Source: Candidatus Freyarchaeota archaeon
GTDB lineage: Archaea; Asgardarchaeota; Jordiarchaeia; Jordiarchaeales; Jordiarchaeaceae
Direction: 5' to 3'
Assembly (NCBI GenBank): GCA_030587365.1
Contig: JAUQZE010000032.1
Coordinates: 1 to 21,902, forward strand
DNA: 21,902 nucleotides
Shown here: positions 1 to 7,980 of the stretch, piece after piece
How positions within the stretch are numbered: the stretch's first letter is position 1
Layout of the letters: every line of letters begins with the position of its first letter
The notes under the pieces: generated by a model
What the model saw: only the letters and a program-made list of their open reading frames with translations
What the model was told of the DNA's origin: nothing
Database searches by the model: none
Made by a program: the position numbers and the translations under genes

Positions 1-249
1 AGGGAGTATTATGAAAGAGACCCCGCGACCCTCTTGACGGAAATCGTCGCCTACGCAGGAAGCCACTTTGACTATTTCCAGGAACTCTTAAGCCTTGAGA
101 AGGAACGCCTAGCCAAGGCAATCGCAGGAGATAACACCGAGTCGCAGAAAAAGTTAGAGGAGTTCTTTGAGATGCTGACCTGGGTTTGGGACTGGCTACG
201 GCACAGCGGCAAACCCAAAAAAAAGAAGGAGCTAGACGCGGAAATCTGA
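1..249 (+). CDS. 3' end of an unrecognised gene (5' truncated by window edge)
   Basis: The frame is open from base 1 (first codons read R-E-Y-Y-E-R-D-P) to a TGA at 247-249, so this is the last 82 codons of a gene that begins outside the window; the TTG at 34 is more likely an internal leucine. The visible part is highly charged and probably all-helical, with a tryptophan-rich stretch (L-T-W-V-W-D-W-L) followed by a lysine-rich tail (K-P-K-K-K-K-E). There is no signal peptide, membrane segment or motif that I recognise. Being truncated, its start and length cannot be judged. The coding assignment rests on the clean frame and plausible amino-acid composition. Confidence 0.6.
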   Translation, partial: REYYERDPATLLTEIVAYAGSHFDYFQELLSLEKERLAKAIAGDNTESQKKLEEFFEMLTWVWDWLRHSGKPKKKKELDAEI

Positions 250-671
250 ATTGAATCGGGTTCCCATCAATTCTGGTGATTGTTTTTAAAGAAAAGAAAA
301 AGGAATCTGATTCAAGTTTATTTTTTATTCCCCTACTATTAGGTAGATGATCAGCCGATAACTCCTGTTATTAGAACTATAAGGGTCAGAGCACACCTTC
401 CACGCCGTGATCCTCAGCGTCTCTGTCTTATCTTTAAAAGCATTTTTTCATATCTTGTTTGAGGGATTAGAATGGCGTATTATAACATTTTTGCCTATGA
501 TTTTAGATATTGGATAAACTTGTATGTTTTTTGTGGATGTTAAATATTCTTTTAATGATACTTATTTGGGAAGAGCTGTTACATACGCTTTTCGGATATG
601 TAGAAATTGTATTGAAACGCTTTAAACAAGCCGACGTTAAGGATGTGTAGATTAGATTAACGAAAAGGTTT
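250..671. other. 422-base AT-rich intergenic region
   Basis: No confident gene. It holds (a) a tRNA-Gly-like but unfoldable stretch near 376-425; (b) on the minus strand across about 337-453 a 39-codon open stretch without a start that reads like a protein tail (A-W-K-V-C-S-D-P-Y), possibly a remnant; (c) a 31-codon plus-strand ORF from ATG 555 to TAG 648-650 (M-I-L-I-W-E-E-L-L...) with no Shine-Dalgarno; (d) a TATA-like CTTTAAAC at 620-627 that could serve the gene at 672. None of (a) to (c) is strong enough to call. Confidence 0.4.
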
Positions 672-3600
672 GTGTTGAAAATGTATTATGCCCTGTATCT
701 TCCTGTTTTATTACATTTCACTGAATATTTGTCAGTTTTATCCCTATTCTATGTTAACCAGTTATCCGTAGTTGTTGCTTTTTTGGAGATTTTTAGCTTA
801 CCTTGTTCCTTTCATTTGGAATCATTTTCTCTGCTTTTTATAATATTTTTCAGCATTGTTTTCTCTGACGGAAAGTTATCATTTTCCCAGTATCTGCTTA
901 CGCAGGATAAGGTTAAGTTGCTTAAGGGAAAAAGTACCGTAGCGGAGGAGTCTGTCTTCCAATTGCTTCCAAGCTCGAGGGAAAAGAATTCTGAACCTCC
1001 TTCCTACCAAAATTTTCTTCCTTTCGACGAAGAATTGGATGAGAAGTTGGAATTAGCATACGAGGTAACAATACATGGGAAAAAAATCTCTACTTGCTTC
1101 TATATTTTTACGCGGGAGTCTATTAGTGAAGAAAAGTTGGACGCGAAGGTTCAATCTATTCTGTCCTCTTTTAATCTAAATACCGATTCTATAAGGGTGC
1201 GCTATGACGCGTTGGAAGATGCTTTTTTAGGTATGATAGGAGGAGAATACTTTACAAGCACTCGTAGGATTAAGAGTGAAAAAAATATTTTACTTCTTGA
1301 GGCTGGAGGAAGCGCTACTTATGTTGCTATCATTGTTTTGAAGGGTTCTCCCGATTACGAGTCATTAGATCCGGGGTGCATGGATCTTTTTATGAACTCC
1401 ATTCAAAACCTGGATGTAGATGTCAGTTTTGTAGTTCCTTTCAGATTTGTAAAAACTAGTGATTCTGAGCACATGTTAAAGAAGGATTTAAAAGTTCGTA
1501 TTCAAGTTAACGGTAAATTTCCCGTGAAATACTTAGAAGCCTCTCCTTACCTAGTTGTGAGGGGGCCTTCTCTCGAGAGTGTTAAAAATCACGCGAAGAG
1601 GGTATGCGTTGCCGCCAGTGCGGCTTGGTCTGGAATCAAAAAAAGGATAAGTGTAGATTTTTTGGATTCAGATGAGACTATGAAACTCCTGCATCGCATA
1701 ATCTGCAGGCGGCTACTTCCAGAAAGGGAAATTCTTCGCATCCAAAATCTTGGCATCTATCTGAGAATTCCTAACCAGAGTGTCGGAGGAACAGTGAAGC
1801 CTCCTATGCTGATTCCTAATAGAGAAATAAAAGGCACCAATTCTGAAAATAACCGAGTTTTGTTGGGTAAAACCAACCTAAGTGGACGCTCTGTACCCGT
1901 TTGGATGGATTACAATGATTTTTCAAAACACTTGGTTATTTTCGGTAATTCCAATCAAAAAACTTGTTTTCTACTGAGCCTCCTTCAAAAAATTTCCAAA
2001 CCTTGGATAGTTTTCGATTTTAAGGGTGAATTTTATAAATTAAAAGACTTGTGCAGTGGCACAGTTTCATTTTTTACTCCCAACTCCGACTCGGAACCAC
2101 TAAGGATCAACCTCTTTGATCCTAAAGAAAAATCACCAGATGAACATGCAATCTTCTTGCTCAGCGTTTTCAAAAAAATTTTTGAAAACGACTTTGATAC
2201 CGTAGAGAAGCCCCTTCGCAGAATTTTAAGCCATTTCTGTAATATGGATAGATGTAATCAGGGACTTATGGATCTGAACAAAGCTTTTGATGAAATACTA
2301 AACTGGAATAATTCTCAGAAGCCGTCCGTTATCGAGAAGCTTGCAGCTATGCTTCATAGTCTTCAGCACGGCGTTCTGGGCAACGTCTTCATTGGTGGGG
2401 ATTCTAATCCAGATTTAAGAAAACTGACCGATGAGCATTTAGTCATAAATTTAACTCAGATTATATCTGAAGGCGATATTAGCGAAGTTAAATTTCTCTT
2501 GACTTACATTATGATGCGCCTATTCAACAATTTACCCAATGATAAAAACGGGATTAGACACATAACAGTAATAAATAGTCCTGAAAATGGCTCGGAGCTG
2601 ATTAATTTCCTTACCAAGGCGATTTTCGATAAATCTACACCACTAAATACGGGCGAAGGTCTAATTCTGGCTGCCTCACACACTCAAGACTTTAATGCTA
2701 TCTACGATTTGGATTCTTGTTACCAAATTATTTTCGATAGTGGAAGAGAGGCTGAGAATGCGGCTGAACTGATAGGAATTAAATCAGAAAAAATAAAAAA
2801 CACGGATGAGGAGGCTTTAATGATAATTCCTGGAGCAGAGAACCCAGTAATACTTTATCCTGACTACGACAAAAGCCTGGCAACCAAGGAGAAACCTAGC
2901 TCTCAACTTCAAGAGGATCATATTAAAAGGAAGCTTAAAACACCAGCCATTTCTAGAAAACCCAAAGCAGAAATTCGGGATAACCTTGATTCAGAGAACC
3001 CATACTCTTTATCGAAAGACGACTTTATAACCGCAGATCAATTATTTAGAGGATTCCGTAACCCAAACAAAACGTCATCCAAGTTACCCTACAATCTTAG
3101 TCGGGAGCAGATAGCAGCTTTTGTTGATAAGATTTCACTTATGCTTGAGAGTGAAGTGTACCTAACGGATATTTACATATCTAGACTAACAGGTCTTCCA
3201 CCTAAGATGGTTAACAAGATTATACGCGAAGCCTTAGACACGGATTTGGAAATCCAAAGAATATACGTCCCGGTCGTTGGAAACAAAGCCAACATTCCAT
3301 TATACTATTCCAAATTCGGACCCAAGTACGAGAGTGTACAGGATAAATACCTAAAAGACAACCTAGAAGAACTATGCTTCAAAAAGAGTATCAACTGGAC
3401 GGTAAAAAGAGACCCGGAAACTGGAGCAGATGGACAAATCGACTCCCATGTTCTGAAATTAATTACGCACATTCCTGAAGATGATGAACTAAAAAACATA
3501 TTTCAAAAGTTATTTTTGAAATCCAACCGAGTTGCCGTCCTATTTCTCCACGATAAGGACCTTGAGGAGGCTGAAAGGCTGAACAGCCAATGGAGAACCC

Positions 3601-3743
3601 CCCTTATTATAGGATGCCTAAGCAACCTTAACGCCTTCCTTACAGAGATAATGGAGACATCCACTAAAAAAATCCCCAGCCAACCTTATACCATAGAGAG
3701 AGATTTACAGGAACTAATATCTTGGCTTAAAAACGACACCTAG
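672..3743 (+). CDS. Membrane-anchored VirB4/HerA-like protein with degenerate P-loop
   Basis: 1023 residues. The first 65 are strongly hydrophobic, with two or three possible membrane segments (about 5-28, 31-45, 51-64). The centre resembles the VirB4/TraC/HerA (DUF87-type) ATPase core: H-L-V-I-F-G then N-S-N-Q-K430-T431 sits where GxxGxGK[ST] is expected, followed by I-V-F-D-F-K-G-E-F (about 447-455), the usual second motif of this family. The P-loop lysine and threonine remain but the glycine before them is Q429. The Walker B position near 631-638 reads I-T-V-I-N635-S-P-E, with no Asp-Glu pair. A winged-helix-like segment follows at about 815-870 (D-I-Y-I-S-R-L-T-G-L-P-P). From this I infer a membrane-bound scaffold or conjugation/export-type motor subunit that binds or hydrolyses ATP poorly. 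Start is uncertain among GTG 672, TTG 675 and ATG 681. The helical protein at 3857 follows after 113 bases. The family call is moderate; the loss of motifs is seen directly. Confidence 0.7.
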   Translation: MLKMYYALYLPVLLHFTEYLSVLSLFYVNQLSVVVAFLEIFSLPCSFHLESFSLLFIIFFSIVFSDGKLSFSQYLLTQDKVKLLKGKSTVAEESVFQLLPSSREKNSEPPSYQNFLPFDEELDEKLELAYEVTIHGKKISTCFYIFTRESISEEKLDAKVQSILSSFNLNTDSIRVRYDALEDAFLGMIGGEYFTSTRRIKSEKNILLLEAGGSATYVAIIVLKGSPDYESLDPGCMDLFMNSIQNLDVDVSFVVPFRFVKTSDSEHMLKKDLKVRIQVNGKFPVKYLEASPYLVVRGPSLESVKNHAKRVCVAASAAWSGIKKRISVDFLDSDETMKLLHRIICRRLLPEREILRIQNLGIYLRIPNQSVGGTVKPPMLIPNREIKGTNSENNRVLLGKTNLSGRSVPVWMDYNDFSKHLVIFGNSNQKTCFLLSLLQKISKPWIVFDFKGEFYKLKDLCSGTVSFFTPNSDSEPLRINLFDPKEKSPDEHAIFLLSVFKKIFENDFDTVEKPLRRILSHFCNMDRCNQGLMDLNKAFDEILNWNNSQKPSVIEKLAAMLHSLQHGVLGNVFIGGDSNPDLRKLTDEHLVINLTQIISEGDISEVKFLLTYIMMRLFNNLPNDKNGIRHITVINSPENGSELINFLTKAIFDKSTPLNTGEGLILAASHTQDFNAIYDLDSCYQIIFDSGREAENAAELIGIKSEKIKNTDEEALMIIPGAENPVILYPDYDKSLATKEKPSSQLQEDHIKRKLKTPAISRKPKAEIRDNLDSENPYSLSKDDFITADQLFRGFRNPNKTSSKLPYNLSREQIAAFVDKISLMLESEVYLTDIYISRLTGLPPKMVNKIIREALDTDLEIQRIYVPVVGNKANIPLYYSKFGPKYESVQDKYLKDNLEELCFKKSINWTVKRDPETGADGQIDSHVLKLITHIPEDDELKNIFQKLFLKSNRVAVLFLHDKDLEEAERLNSQWRTPLIIGCLSNLNAFLTEIMETSTKKIPSQPYTIERDLQELISWLKNDT

Positions 3744-3856
3744 AATTTTCACATAGATTAGCCATTTTAAAAATTTAAACATAATTTCCATGGATACTCA
3801 AAAATACTTCCTTGACACTATTTATTATGAAAAAGAGGAAAAGGTTGTAAGCTGCT

Positions 3857-4588
3857 ATGAGTACAAAATTTGACAAAGCGGTTTCAGAGTTCGTCTTAGG
3901 AGTAGAAGCTCACGGTAGCAGGGAATACCAAGAGGCTTCAAATCACTTTAAGAAGGCTGCAGAACTCTTTGAGCAGTTAAGGGAAGAGGAACTAGAGGAG
4001 CGGCTTCAAAACACTGCCATAGGAAACCTCTATCAGGCTCGTTCCAATTATCACCAGTCGATTGCAGACCATCTAAACTTCAAAATGCGTGATTATGAAT
4101 CAGCTTTGAGTAGTTACGCTAAGGCTATAGAGGATAAAAAAACGGCGATAAATACTGTAAAAGAATTGGTAAAGGAACAACAGATTAAAGATGAAGAACT
4201 TCCCTTGGAACTGGAGGCGGGATTATACGGGCTTGAGGCTACAAGACTTGAATGCCTAGCCCAAATTGCGATTCAGAATAAAAATCTAGAAAAGGCAGCG
4301 GAATATTTCAAAGAAGCCCGCGAGAAATTTTTGAGTAAAGAAAAACTCCACGCAGCTCTTGAAAATCCCTACGAAGAAAAACTCGCCAAAGTTGACAAGA
4401 TAAAATGTGAAGGATTATACTTCGAGTGCACGGGTCTTGAGTACCTTAAAAAGCGTAAAAAGAAGGAAGCTAAAGAACTCTTAATCAAGGCTAAGGAAAA
4501 ATATGAAGAAGCAGTAAACCTAAACCCCGATTGGCAAGCACTAAGTCAGGCTCTTGAACGTGTAAGCCATATCCTGCTGCAAATCTAA
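3857..4588 (+). CDS. All-helical TPR-like protein
   Basis: 243 residues, hydrophilic, with no signal peptide, and almost entirely predicted helix. Repeated paired-helix patterns of the kind seen in tetratricopeptide repeats are visible: Y-Q-E-A-S-N-H-F-K-K-A-A-E-L-F (about 24-38), Y-E-S-A-L-S-S-Y-A-K-A-I (about 78-89), L-E-K-A-A-E-Y-F-K-E-A (about 143-153) and K-E-A-K-E-L-L-I-K-A-K-E-K-Y-E-E-A-V-N-L-N-P near the C terminus, ending with the N-P that often closes a TPR. TPR proteins usually act as protein-protein adaptors, so it may partner the membrane protein encoded just upstream; that link is inferred from position only. The ATG at 3857 lies behind a purine-rich GAGGAAAAGG at a rather long distance. 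It meets the minus-strand gene ending at 4632 tail to tail, with 43 bases between. Confidence 0.8.
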   Translation: MSTKFDKAVSEFVLGVEAHGSREYQEASNHFKKAAELFEQLREEELEERLQNTAIGNLYQARSNYHQSIADHLNFKMRDYESALSSYAKAIEDKKTAINTVKELVKEQQIKDEELPLELEAGLYGLEATRLECLAQIAIQNKNLEKAAEYFKEAREKFLSKEKLHAALENPYEEKLAKVDKIKCEGLYFECTGLEYLKKRKKKEAKELLIKAKEKYEEAVNLNPDWQALSQALERVSHILLQI

Positions 4589-4631
4589 TACTTGTAACTA
4601 CCGTCAATTCACTCTTCACACACACGGTTTT

Positions 4632-5954
4632 TCAAAGACTCTTTTGCAGCCGGGTATGGTAGCGGACCAAGGTTCCTGTAGCCTTTACCGCCCTTTCCAC
4701 CTCCGTAAAGACGGGAATATTAAGTTCGTACAAGCCGCTAACCACTCGCTCATAGGATTCGTTTTCAATTTGAATACACGCTGCCACAATCGGCTTCAAC
4801 CTCTTCTCTGCGGATTTCTGAAAGGCTCTTTTCACGTCAAACTCGATTTCTTTCATGAGTTCCAGCACTAGAATTATAATGTCTACGTTGTCGTCTGTAA
4901 GAAGGGCTTCTACCGCAGCTTTGTGTTTGTTTCCAACTTCTACTCCATCAAGATGATTCGGAGGCCAGTAGTCAACAGGATTCAGGGTTTTTACACGCTC
5001 ATTTAACACCTTTGCTTTTAAGGTTTTAACGGTGTTTGGATTGAGATCAGCGAGTTTTAATCCGTTTTTTTCTAATGAGCGTAAGGCTAAATCAATGGCT
5101 CCAGAGGAAGGACCAATTATTGCAACTCGGTTACCCCTAGGTTTGGGAGAATAGACGAAAATCTTCGCTAGTTCAAATATTTCAGAATACAAAGATGCGC
5201 AAATAGCCCCCGCTTTAACAAGTTCCTCTCTCCTCTCCTCAGGGCAGTGCATAACTACGGGCTTCCTTTTGGAAACCTCTCTTACGGCATCCACTATCTC
5301 GCTGGTAACCCTTCTAAAATAAGCCGCGATAACCTCTGTTGAAGAATCCTGAGCAAAAAATCTGAGAAGCTCCGCATCGCTAACATCACAAGTGTTTCCC
5401 AAATGGACTATCTTGTTGAACTTCAAATCATTCGGCTGCCACCATCCAAGTCCTCCAGATAGGCCGCCGCTTTGACCAATAAAGCTCACTTTTCCCGCTT
5501 TAAAGCTTCTAACCGGAGTTAGGGCTGTAGCGAAGCGCTCCCCGTAATTGATTAAACCTATGGTGTTAGGCCCGATAATCCTCAGATTGTTCTCCTTAGC
5601 TATTCGGACAAGCATATCCTCCCTCTCCTTTCCCTCACTACCGTATTCGGAGAAACCAGATGACTGCAAAATAATGTTCCTAACCCCTTTTCTCGCCAAC
5701 TCTTCAACAGCATCAACCACTAGGTCCGAGGATAGAATAACAATCGCGGTCTCCGGAACTTCCGGAACATCTATAATACTCTTAAAGGCGGGAAAGCCCA
5801 AGATCCTGTTCCTAGTGGGGTGAACCAAGAAGACCTTACCACCATAGCCAAGTTCGATGATGTTTTTTAAAACCTGGTTTCCAAACTTTCCAGAACTTCC
5901 AGAAGCCCCCACAATAACAATGCTTTTTGGGTTAAAGAAGGATTCAAGACTCAT
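4632..5954 (-). CDS. Acyl-CoA synthetase (ADP-forming) alpha-type protein lacking catalytic His and Glu
   Basis: 440 residues from ATG 5954. The family order is complete: CoA-binding Rossmann domain (V-G-A-S at about 15-18), a second CoA-ligase-like domain with I-G-Q-S-G-G at 159-164, and the C-terminal ligase_CoA-like domain. The length matches free-standing alpha subunits of ADP-forming acyl-CoA synthetases, which make acyl-CoA from acid, CoA and ATP through a phosphohistidine. Here the histidine position (S-H-T-G-S-L in the paralogue at 12773) reads A-I251-C-A-S-L, and the supporting glutamate (Y-I-E-G) reads Y-F-R214-R. No ATP-grasp beta subunit is encoded nearby. I infer a CoA- or acyl-CoA-binding protein without the usual catalysis. 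Upstream in-frame starts at 5972 (TTG) and 5960 (ATG) exist; 5954 gives the usual N terminus (S-L-E-S-F-F-N-P) and a GGGA six to nine bases upstream. It overlaps the radical SAM gene by 11 bases, so the two are probably cotranscribed and coupled. Confidence 0.88.
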   Translation of the reverse strand: MSLESFFNPKSIVIVGASGSSGKFGNQVLKNIIELGYGGKVFLVHPTRNRILGFPAFKSIIDVPEVPETAIVILSSDLVVDAVEELARKGVRNIILQSSGFSEYGSEGKEREDMLVRIAKENNLRIIGPNTIGLINYGERFATALTPVRSFKAGKVSFIGQSGGLSGGLGWWQPNDLKFNKIVHLGNTCDVSDAELLRFFAQDSSTEVIAAYFRRVTSEIVDAVREVSKRKPVVMHCPEERREELVKAGAICASLYSEIFELAKIFVYSPKPRGNRVAIIGPSSGAIDLALRSLEKNGLKLADLNPNTVKTLKAKVLNERVKTLNPVDYWPPNHLDGVEVGNKHKAAVEALLTDDNVDIIILVLELMKEIEFDVKRAFQKSAEKRLKPIVAACIQIENESYERVVSGLYELNIPVFTEVERAVKATGTLVRYHTRLQKSL

Positions 5955-7122
5955 CTTCATCCCTACACACAAACGCTTCTAAAATGCTGGAGCATGCTCC
6001 ACAATGCACACATCCAGCAAGATTCTTTGAAGGATCGAGATTATAATCACGTAAAATCCCGGCAACCTTTTCATAAAGGGGTATCATTCTACTAGCACTT
6101 GGTGGACTGCGATTTTCAAACTCAGTTCCTATAATCGGTCTAAAGGGAACCAGAAAAGGAATCACTCCCAACCTGGCAACAGTTTCCACTCCCTTGAGTA
6201 TACTCTCATCTTTCTCCCCCAAACCCGCAATAATATACGTACTAACCTGCGCCTCCCCAAAAAGCTCTACGGCTTCTCTCCAAGAGTTTAAATACTCCTC
6301 AAAACTGACCTTAGCCTTGCCGGGACATACCTGTTTCAAAACTATTCTATCAAAGTTTTCAATGTGGATACCAACCGTGTCGACTCCAACATCTGCTAAT
6401 AACTCCAAATATTTCTCCTCAGGGGGCTCTAGCTGCACATGAATGGGGACTTCATAATGGTTTTTTATTTCCTTAGTTGCTTTGGCTAAAAGTTTTGCTC
6501 CTCTATCCAGTGTACTAGGAGTACCCGTGGTTAATGTTATATGTCTGCAAACGCCTTCCTCAACCGCGGCTCCCGCTACCTCAACCAGATCCCTGGGGGT
6601 TTTTCTTAGAATTGTGGAGTCATTTCTTAGTGAAAGTTCGATTCCACAAAACTTACAACCGTTACCATTTGACCAGTGAACGCATCTTTGAAGAAGAGTA
6701 GTTGCCAAACAATCTTTGCCATGAAGAAGCGCAATCTTGTACATTGATTGTCCACTTGGAGTTTTCCGAGTGTAAAACTTGGGAGTAGTAATTAATTCTA
6801 CATCGATAATTTTGTCTCCATTTTTAAAAAGAGACCATCTAGAATCAAATCCCCTTAAAACAATGTCCGATCTATTCACGAAGGGAGGCCATAAGGGAAC
6901 ATTAACCACCGAATTATTAGGTAAAACTAGATATCTGCCGCCAGCCGGGCCGGCTCCGTCTTTCCTTCCCTTTTCGATACTGTTTCCTGCTTTAACTCCT
7001 TTGCATAAAAGCTCTGTTTTTAAATTGAACAGATTCAATGGTTTTCCCGGCCTTTTGTTAACGAAATTTTCGGCAGCAAAATAAGGAAGTATAAACATAT
7101 ATAACTTTTCCCGCAAAAACAC
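5944..7122 (-). CDS. Radical SAM protein, MSMEG_0568-like, with atypical Cys spacing
   Basis: 392 residues. The iron-sulfur motif is C147-(8 residues)-C156-K-F-C159, longer in the first gap than the standard CxxxCxxC of radical SAM enzymes. Later segments fit a radical SAM TIM barrel: T-L-T-T-G-T-P, H-V-Q-L-E-P-P and I-I-A-G-L-G-E. An N-terminal G-R-K-D-G-A-G-P-A-G-G segment (about 52-62) and the C-terminal C371-V-H-C374-G-A-C377 plus C386 resemble what I recall of the MSMEG_0568 family, found in bacterial nitrilase-linked clusters; I could not confirm this by search. The C-terminal cysteines could hold a second cluster. The reaction is unknown. The gene overlaps the dead CoA-ligase homologue downstream, implying a shared pathway. 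The start is either GTG 7122 or ATG 7098; a TATA-like TATTTTTAAA (minus strand, about 7149-7158) lies just upstream, suggesting a very short leader. Confidence 0.82.
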   Translation of the reverse strand: MFLREKLYMFILPYFAAENFVNKRPGKPLNLFNLKTELLCKGVKAGNSIEKGRKDGAGPAGGRYLVLPNNSVVNVPLWPPFVNRSDIVLRGFDSRWSLFKNGDKIIDVELITTPKFYTRKTPSGQSMYKIALLHGKDCLATTLLQRCVHWSNGNGCKFCGIELSLRNDSTILRKTPRDLVEVAGAAVEEGVCRHITLTTGTPSTLDRGAKLLAKATKEIKNHYEVPIHVQLEPPEEKYLELLADVGVDTVGIHIENFDRIVLKQVCPGKAKVSFEEYLNSWREAVELFGEAQVSTYIIAGLGEKDESILKGVETVARLGVIPFLVPFRPIIGTEFENRSPPSASRMIPLYEKVAGILRDYNLDPSKNLAGCVHCGACSSILEAFVCRDEDES

Positions 7123-7253
7123 TCTAAAAAGTAACCTAAAGGAAACCGTTTAAAAATACGAAAACATATCCAAAATTTATTAAAAAATATACCAATATCT
7201 TATCCAAATTATGCTCTTACAAAAGATAAAAATAGTAGGGCTTATTTTTAACT

Positions 7254-7273
7254 AATTGGTATTAATACCCATT
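7254..7273. promoter_or_regulatory. Near-perfect 20-bp palindrome, candidate operator of the thioredoxin gene
   Basis: AATTGGTATT followed by AATACCCATT has 9 of 10 complementary pairs, with a perfect 12-bp core GGTATTAATACC at 7258-7269. It ends 19 bases before the GTG start of thioredoxin. An AT-rich TATA-like stretch at about 7240-7250 places the expected transcription start inside the palindrome, where a bound dimeric regulator would block initiation. Seen: the symmetry and position. Inferred: the operator role. Confidence 0.45.
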
Positions 7274-7292
7274 AATAAAGAAGGAATTTGAA

Positions 7293-7700
7293 GTGGTAAC
7301 AGAATTAAAAGAAGACAAATTTTCTGAATTTGTCTCATCGAACAGTATAGTGCTTGTAGACTTCTCAGCAACTTGGTGCGGCCCCTGTAAAATGCAAGGT
7401 AAGATCCTAGAAGGTATCGAGGCTGAATACGGGGATAAGATCGCAGTAGCGAAGGTAGATGTAGACGAAAGCCCGAACATCGCTAGAGAATTTAATATAT
7501 ACGCAGTACCCTCACTAGTCCTTTTCATTAAAGGAAAGCTGGTAGTTTTTAACGAAGAATCCGGAGAAAAAACTGGAGAAGAATCTGGAGAAGAATCGAA
7601 AGAACTCTCAATGGAATCCTCAAAATTAGTCGGGGTTCAGAGCGAGGAGCTTCTCAAAAAAATAATAGATGATCTGATTTCCGCCGCGGGCTCTAAATAA
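7293..7700 (+). CDS. Thioredoxin with acidic repeat insertion
   Basis: 135 residues, longer than the usual 105-110 of a thioredoxin. The redox motif W28-C-G-P-C-K33, the buried D23, and the cis-proline segment Y-A-V-P73-S-L are all present, so disulfide reductase activity in the cytoplasm is expected. After beta strand four (L-V-L-F-I-K-G-K), residues 87-110 form an acidic low-complexity insert built from E-E-S-G units, encoded by imperfect 12-15-base GGAGAAGAATCN repeats at 7551-7622. The family sequence then resumes (L-V-G-V-Q-S-E-E-L-L-K-K). The insert falls on the hairpin between the last two strands, away from the active-site loop, so the fold should survive. Start is GTG 7293 behind AAGGAA. 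A palindrome lies directly upstream, and the JAMM protease gene follows 280 bases downstream on the same strand. Confidence 0.93.
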   Translation: MVTELKEDKFSEFVSSNSIVLVDFSATWCGPCKMQGKILEGIEAEYGDKIAVAKVDVDESPNIAREFNIYAVPSLVLFIKGKLVVFNEESGEKTGEESGEESKELSMESSKLVGVQSEELLKKIIDDLISAAGSK

Positions 7701-7980
7701 GTCTAGACTGGAACACCCATTACTCCGTAGTTTAGATTTATAGAAGGTAGTTTTACAAGTTTGACACCGACTGGTTACGCCGCCTAAAATAGATATCATA
7801 CTGTATTCAATACTTGCTTTCTTGGTATCTGCCAAGCTCCACTCTTTTTTAATGTTAAAATACAAATAAATTCAATTTTTCTGACAGATTTCGGCTCATT
7901 CCTATACTGTTCTTATGTCCTCAAAAAAGTACTAATATTGGCTCTACCCCTCTTTTAAGAATTAAATTTTGGAGGTAGTT

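Noticed and set aside
376..425. tRNA-Gly(TCC)-like stretch (GGGTCAGAGCAC...CTTCCAC...GCCGTGATCC)
   Set aside because: The anticodon stem pairs at only about half its positions, there is no T-arm GGTTCAAATCC-type sequence, and no acceptor stem could be found. At best a chance resemblance.
555..650. 31-codon ORF starting M-I-L-I-W-E-E-L-L
   Set aside because: No Shine-Dalgarno, very short, and it overlaps the TATA-like box for the gene at 672; mentioned only in the intergenic entry.
7626..7865. Minus-strand 79-codon frame with C-Q-T-C
   Set aside because: It overlaps the end of the thioredoxin gene on the opposite strand, has no ribosome-binding site and no recognisable domain.
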